A DNA stretch of 5,589 bases, taken from NCBI GenBank assembly GCA_013138675.1, contig WTCH01000161.1, positions 1 through 5,589 on the forward strand, in the 5' to 3' direction. Shown here piece after piece: positions 5,140 through 5,589 of this stretch (the stretch's first letter is position 1; each line of letters begins with the position of its first letter). Under the pieces are notes generated by a model. The model searched no databases. It had not been told where the DNA came from and worked only from the letters and a program-made list of their open reading frames with translations. The DNA comes from Woeseiaceae bacterium. Lineage in GTDB: Bacteria; Pseudomonadota; Gammaproteobacteria; Steroidobacterales; Woeseiaceae. A program made the position numbers and the translations under genes.

Positions 5140-5418
5140 ATGGAAACTGTTATTGGCTTCACGGCGATCGCTGTCGCACTTCTAATCGGCCTCGGCGCCC
5201 TCGGCGTTGGCATTGGCATGGGCCTTTTGGGCGGCCGCTTCCTTGAAGGTGCTGCACGTCAGCCGGAGCTGGCTCCGATGCTGCAGACGAAAATGTTCCT
5301 GGTTGTCGCGCTGCTCGATGCCGTTGCGATGATTGGTGTTGGTGTCGCGTTGTTCTTTGCGTTCGCCAATCCGTTCATTGCTCAGCTGCAAGCTGCTCAA
5401 GCTGCAGCAGGCGGCTGA
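5140..5418 (+). CDS. atpE: F1Fo ATP synthase subunit c (AtpE)
   Basis: Subunit c is the proteolipid that forms the rotating ring of the Fo motor. The 92-residue hairpin has helix 1 at about 5-33 with the Gly-rich GLGALGVGIGMG (17-28), the polar loop ARQPEL (39-44) that contacts the central stalk, and helix 2 at about 48-76 carrying the ion-binding carboxylate Asp60 in ALLDAVAM (57-64), equivalent to E. coli Asp61. An Asp without the polar ligands of sodium-type rings indicates proton coupling. The protein is 13 residues longer than in E. coli, mostly through an Ala/Gln-rich C-terminal tail. The strong AGGAG site and AT-rich leader fit the need for many copies per enzyme. Downstream are a GC hairpin and a GTAG repeat before atpF. 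Confidence 0.98.
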   Translation: METVIGFTAIAVALLIGLGALGVGIGMGLLGGRFLEGAARQPELAPMLQTKMFLVVALLDAVAMIGVGVALFFAFANPFIAQLQAAQAAAGG

Positions 5419-5427
5419 GACTAACCC

Positions 5428-5444
5428 GGCGCCGTAAGGGCGCC
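5428..5444 (+). other. GC hairpin after atpE
   Basis: GGCGCC (5428-5433) and GGCGCC (5439-5444) pair around the loop GTAAG, 9 bases past the atpE stop. Only AAA follows, with no T-run, so it is not a full intrinsic terminator. It may act as a 3' mRNA block to exonucleases or a weak pause before atpF. Confidence 0.5.
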
Positions 5445-5452
5445 AAAGCGTC

Positions 5453-5474
5453 GTAGGAGCGGCTTTAGCCGCGA
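5453..5474 (+). repeat. GTAG-type REP element, copy 2 (atpE-atpF gap)
   Basis: The element begins GTAGGAGCGGC and ends TTTAGCCGCGA. The stem GCGGC (5459-5463) / GCCGC (5468-5472) has the loop TTTA, extendable to 6 bp with a 2-base loop. It is in the same orientation as the copy at 612-633 and matches it in 21 of 22 bases. It lies within the atp operon, 8 bases after the GC hairpin and 21 bases before the atpF start. Confidence 0.78.
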
Positions 5475-5495
5475 CAGCGAGGTTGGGAGAAACCC

Positions 5496-5589
5496 GTGGA
5501 TATCAATATAGGAACCTTGCTAGGCCAGTCGATCGCGATGATCGTGTTTGTCTGGTTCTGCATGAAGTTCATCTGGCCACCGTTGCTGG
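5496..5589 (+). CDS. atpF: F1Fo ATP synthase subunit b (AtpF), 5' part
   Basis: Subunit b is the membrane-anchored dimeric stator stalk that ties F1 to subunit a. Only the first 31 codons are present; the window ends inside the gene (about 156 codons in E. coli). The sequence MDINIGTLLGQSIAMIVFVW then FCMKFIWPPLL is a close match to the AtpF N-terminus, with the single membrane helix at about 7-26 and the conserved WPP that ends it. The start is GTG, supported by GGGAGA (5485-5490) 5-6 bases upstream. A GTG start here and the structured gap after atpE both fit lower expression than atpE. Confidence 0.93.
   Translation, partial: MDINIGTLLGQSIAMIVFVWFCMKFIWPPLL

Noticed and set aside
1..5589. 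DnaA boxes, CRISPR array, tRNA or insertion sequence
   Set aside because: Despite the origin-linked gene set, I saw no DnaA-box cluster, regularly spaced repeats, tRNA-like folds or transposase frame.

Overview
The window looks like a piece of a gammaproteobacterial chromosome of fairly high GC content. The order rsmG - parA - parB - (EAL gene) - atpI - atpB - atpE - atpF is the familiar origin-proximal block linking the 16S rRNA methyltransferase, the chromosomal ParAB segregation pair and the F1Fo ATP synthase operon. The AtpB, AtpE and AtpF sequences are clearly of the E. coli/Pseudomonas type. Two short GTAG-headed hairpin repeats resemble the REP/SMAG-type repeats of Pseudomonas, Xanthomonas and Stenotrophomonas. 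I cannot name the genus.

Region 1 (1-2332, + strand) is a tight run of rsmG, parA and parB. The gaps are 27 and 10 bases, so one transcript is likely. RsmG methylates 16S rRNA. ParA (Walker ATPase) and ParB (CTP-binding clamp) partition the origin region. A 22-base GTAG repeat supplies the rsmG stop codon and forms the parA leader. The first 50 bases are open in a different frame from rsmG and look coding. They are either the end of an upstream gene or the N-terminus of rsmG displaced by a +1 frameshift.

Region 2 (2333-3590) holds a gene on the minus strand, convergent with parB, for a 385-residue protein with a degenerate receiver-like N-terminus and an EAL (cyclic-di-GMP phosphodiesterase) domain. 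It sits where parB and atpI are usually adjacent, and part of its catalytic signature is altered. The 90-base gap to parB shows no convincing terminator.

Region 3 (3591-3860) is the divergent intergenic region. It carries a good sigma-70 promoter (TTGCTA, 17 bases, TATAAT) facing atpI, a perfect 14-bp palindrome just upstream of the -35 box, and a leader hairpin followed by five Ts just before the atpI ribosome site.

Region 4 (3861-5589) is the start of the atp operon: atpI, atpB (11-base overlap with atpI), atpE and the first 31 codons of atpF. The atpB-atpE gap is AT-rich and ends in a strong ribosome site, as in the known translational enhancer of E. coli atpE. The atpE-atpF gap holds a GC hairpin plus the second GTAG repeat, a plausible device for setting subunit c above subunit b.

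Most of the window is ordinary housekeeping sequence. The points that merit a second look are the EAL gene and its altered active site, the two GTAG repeats, the possible rsmG frame break and the control region in front of the atp operon. I see no sign of a wholly new multi-gene system.
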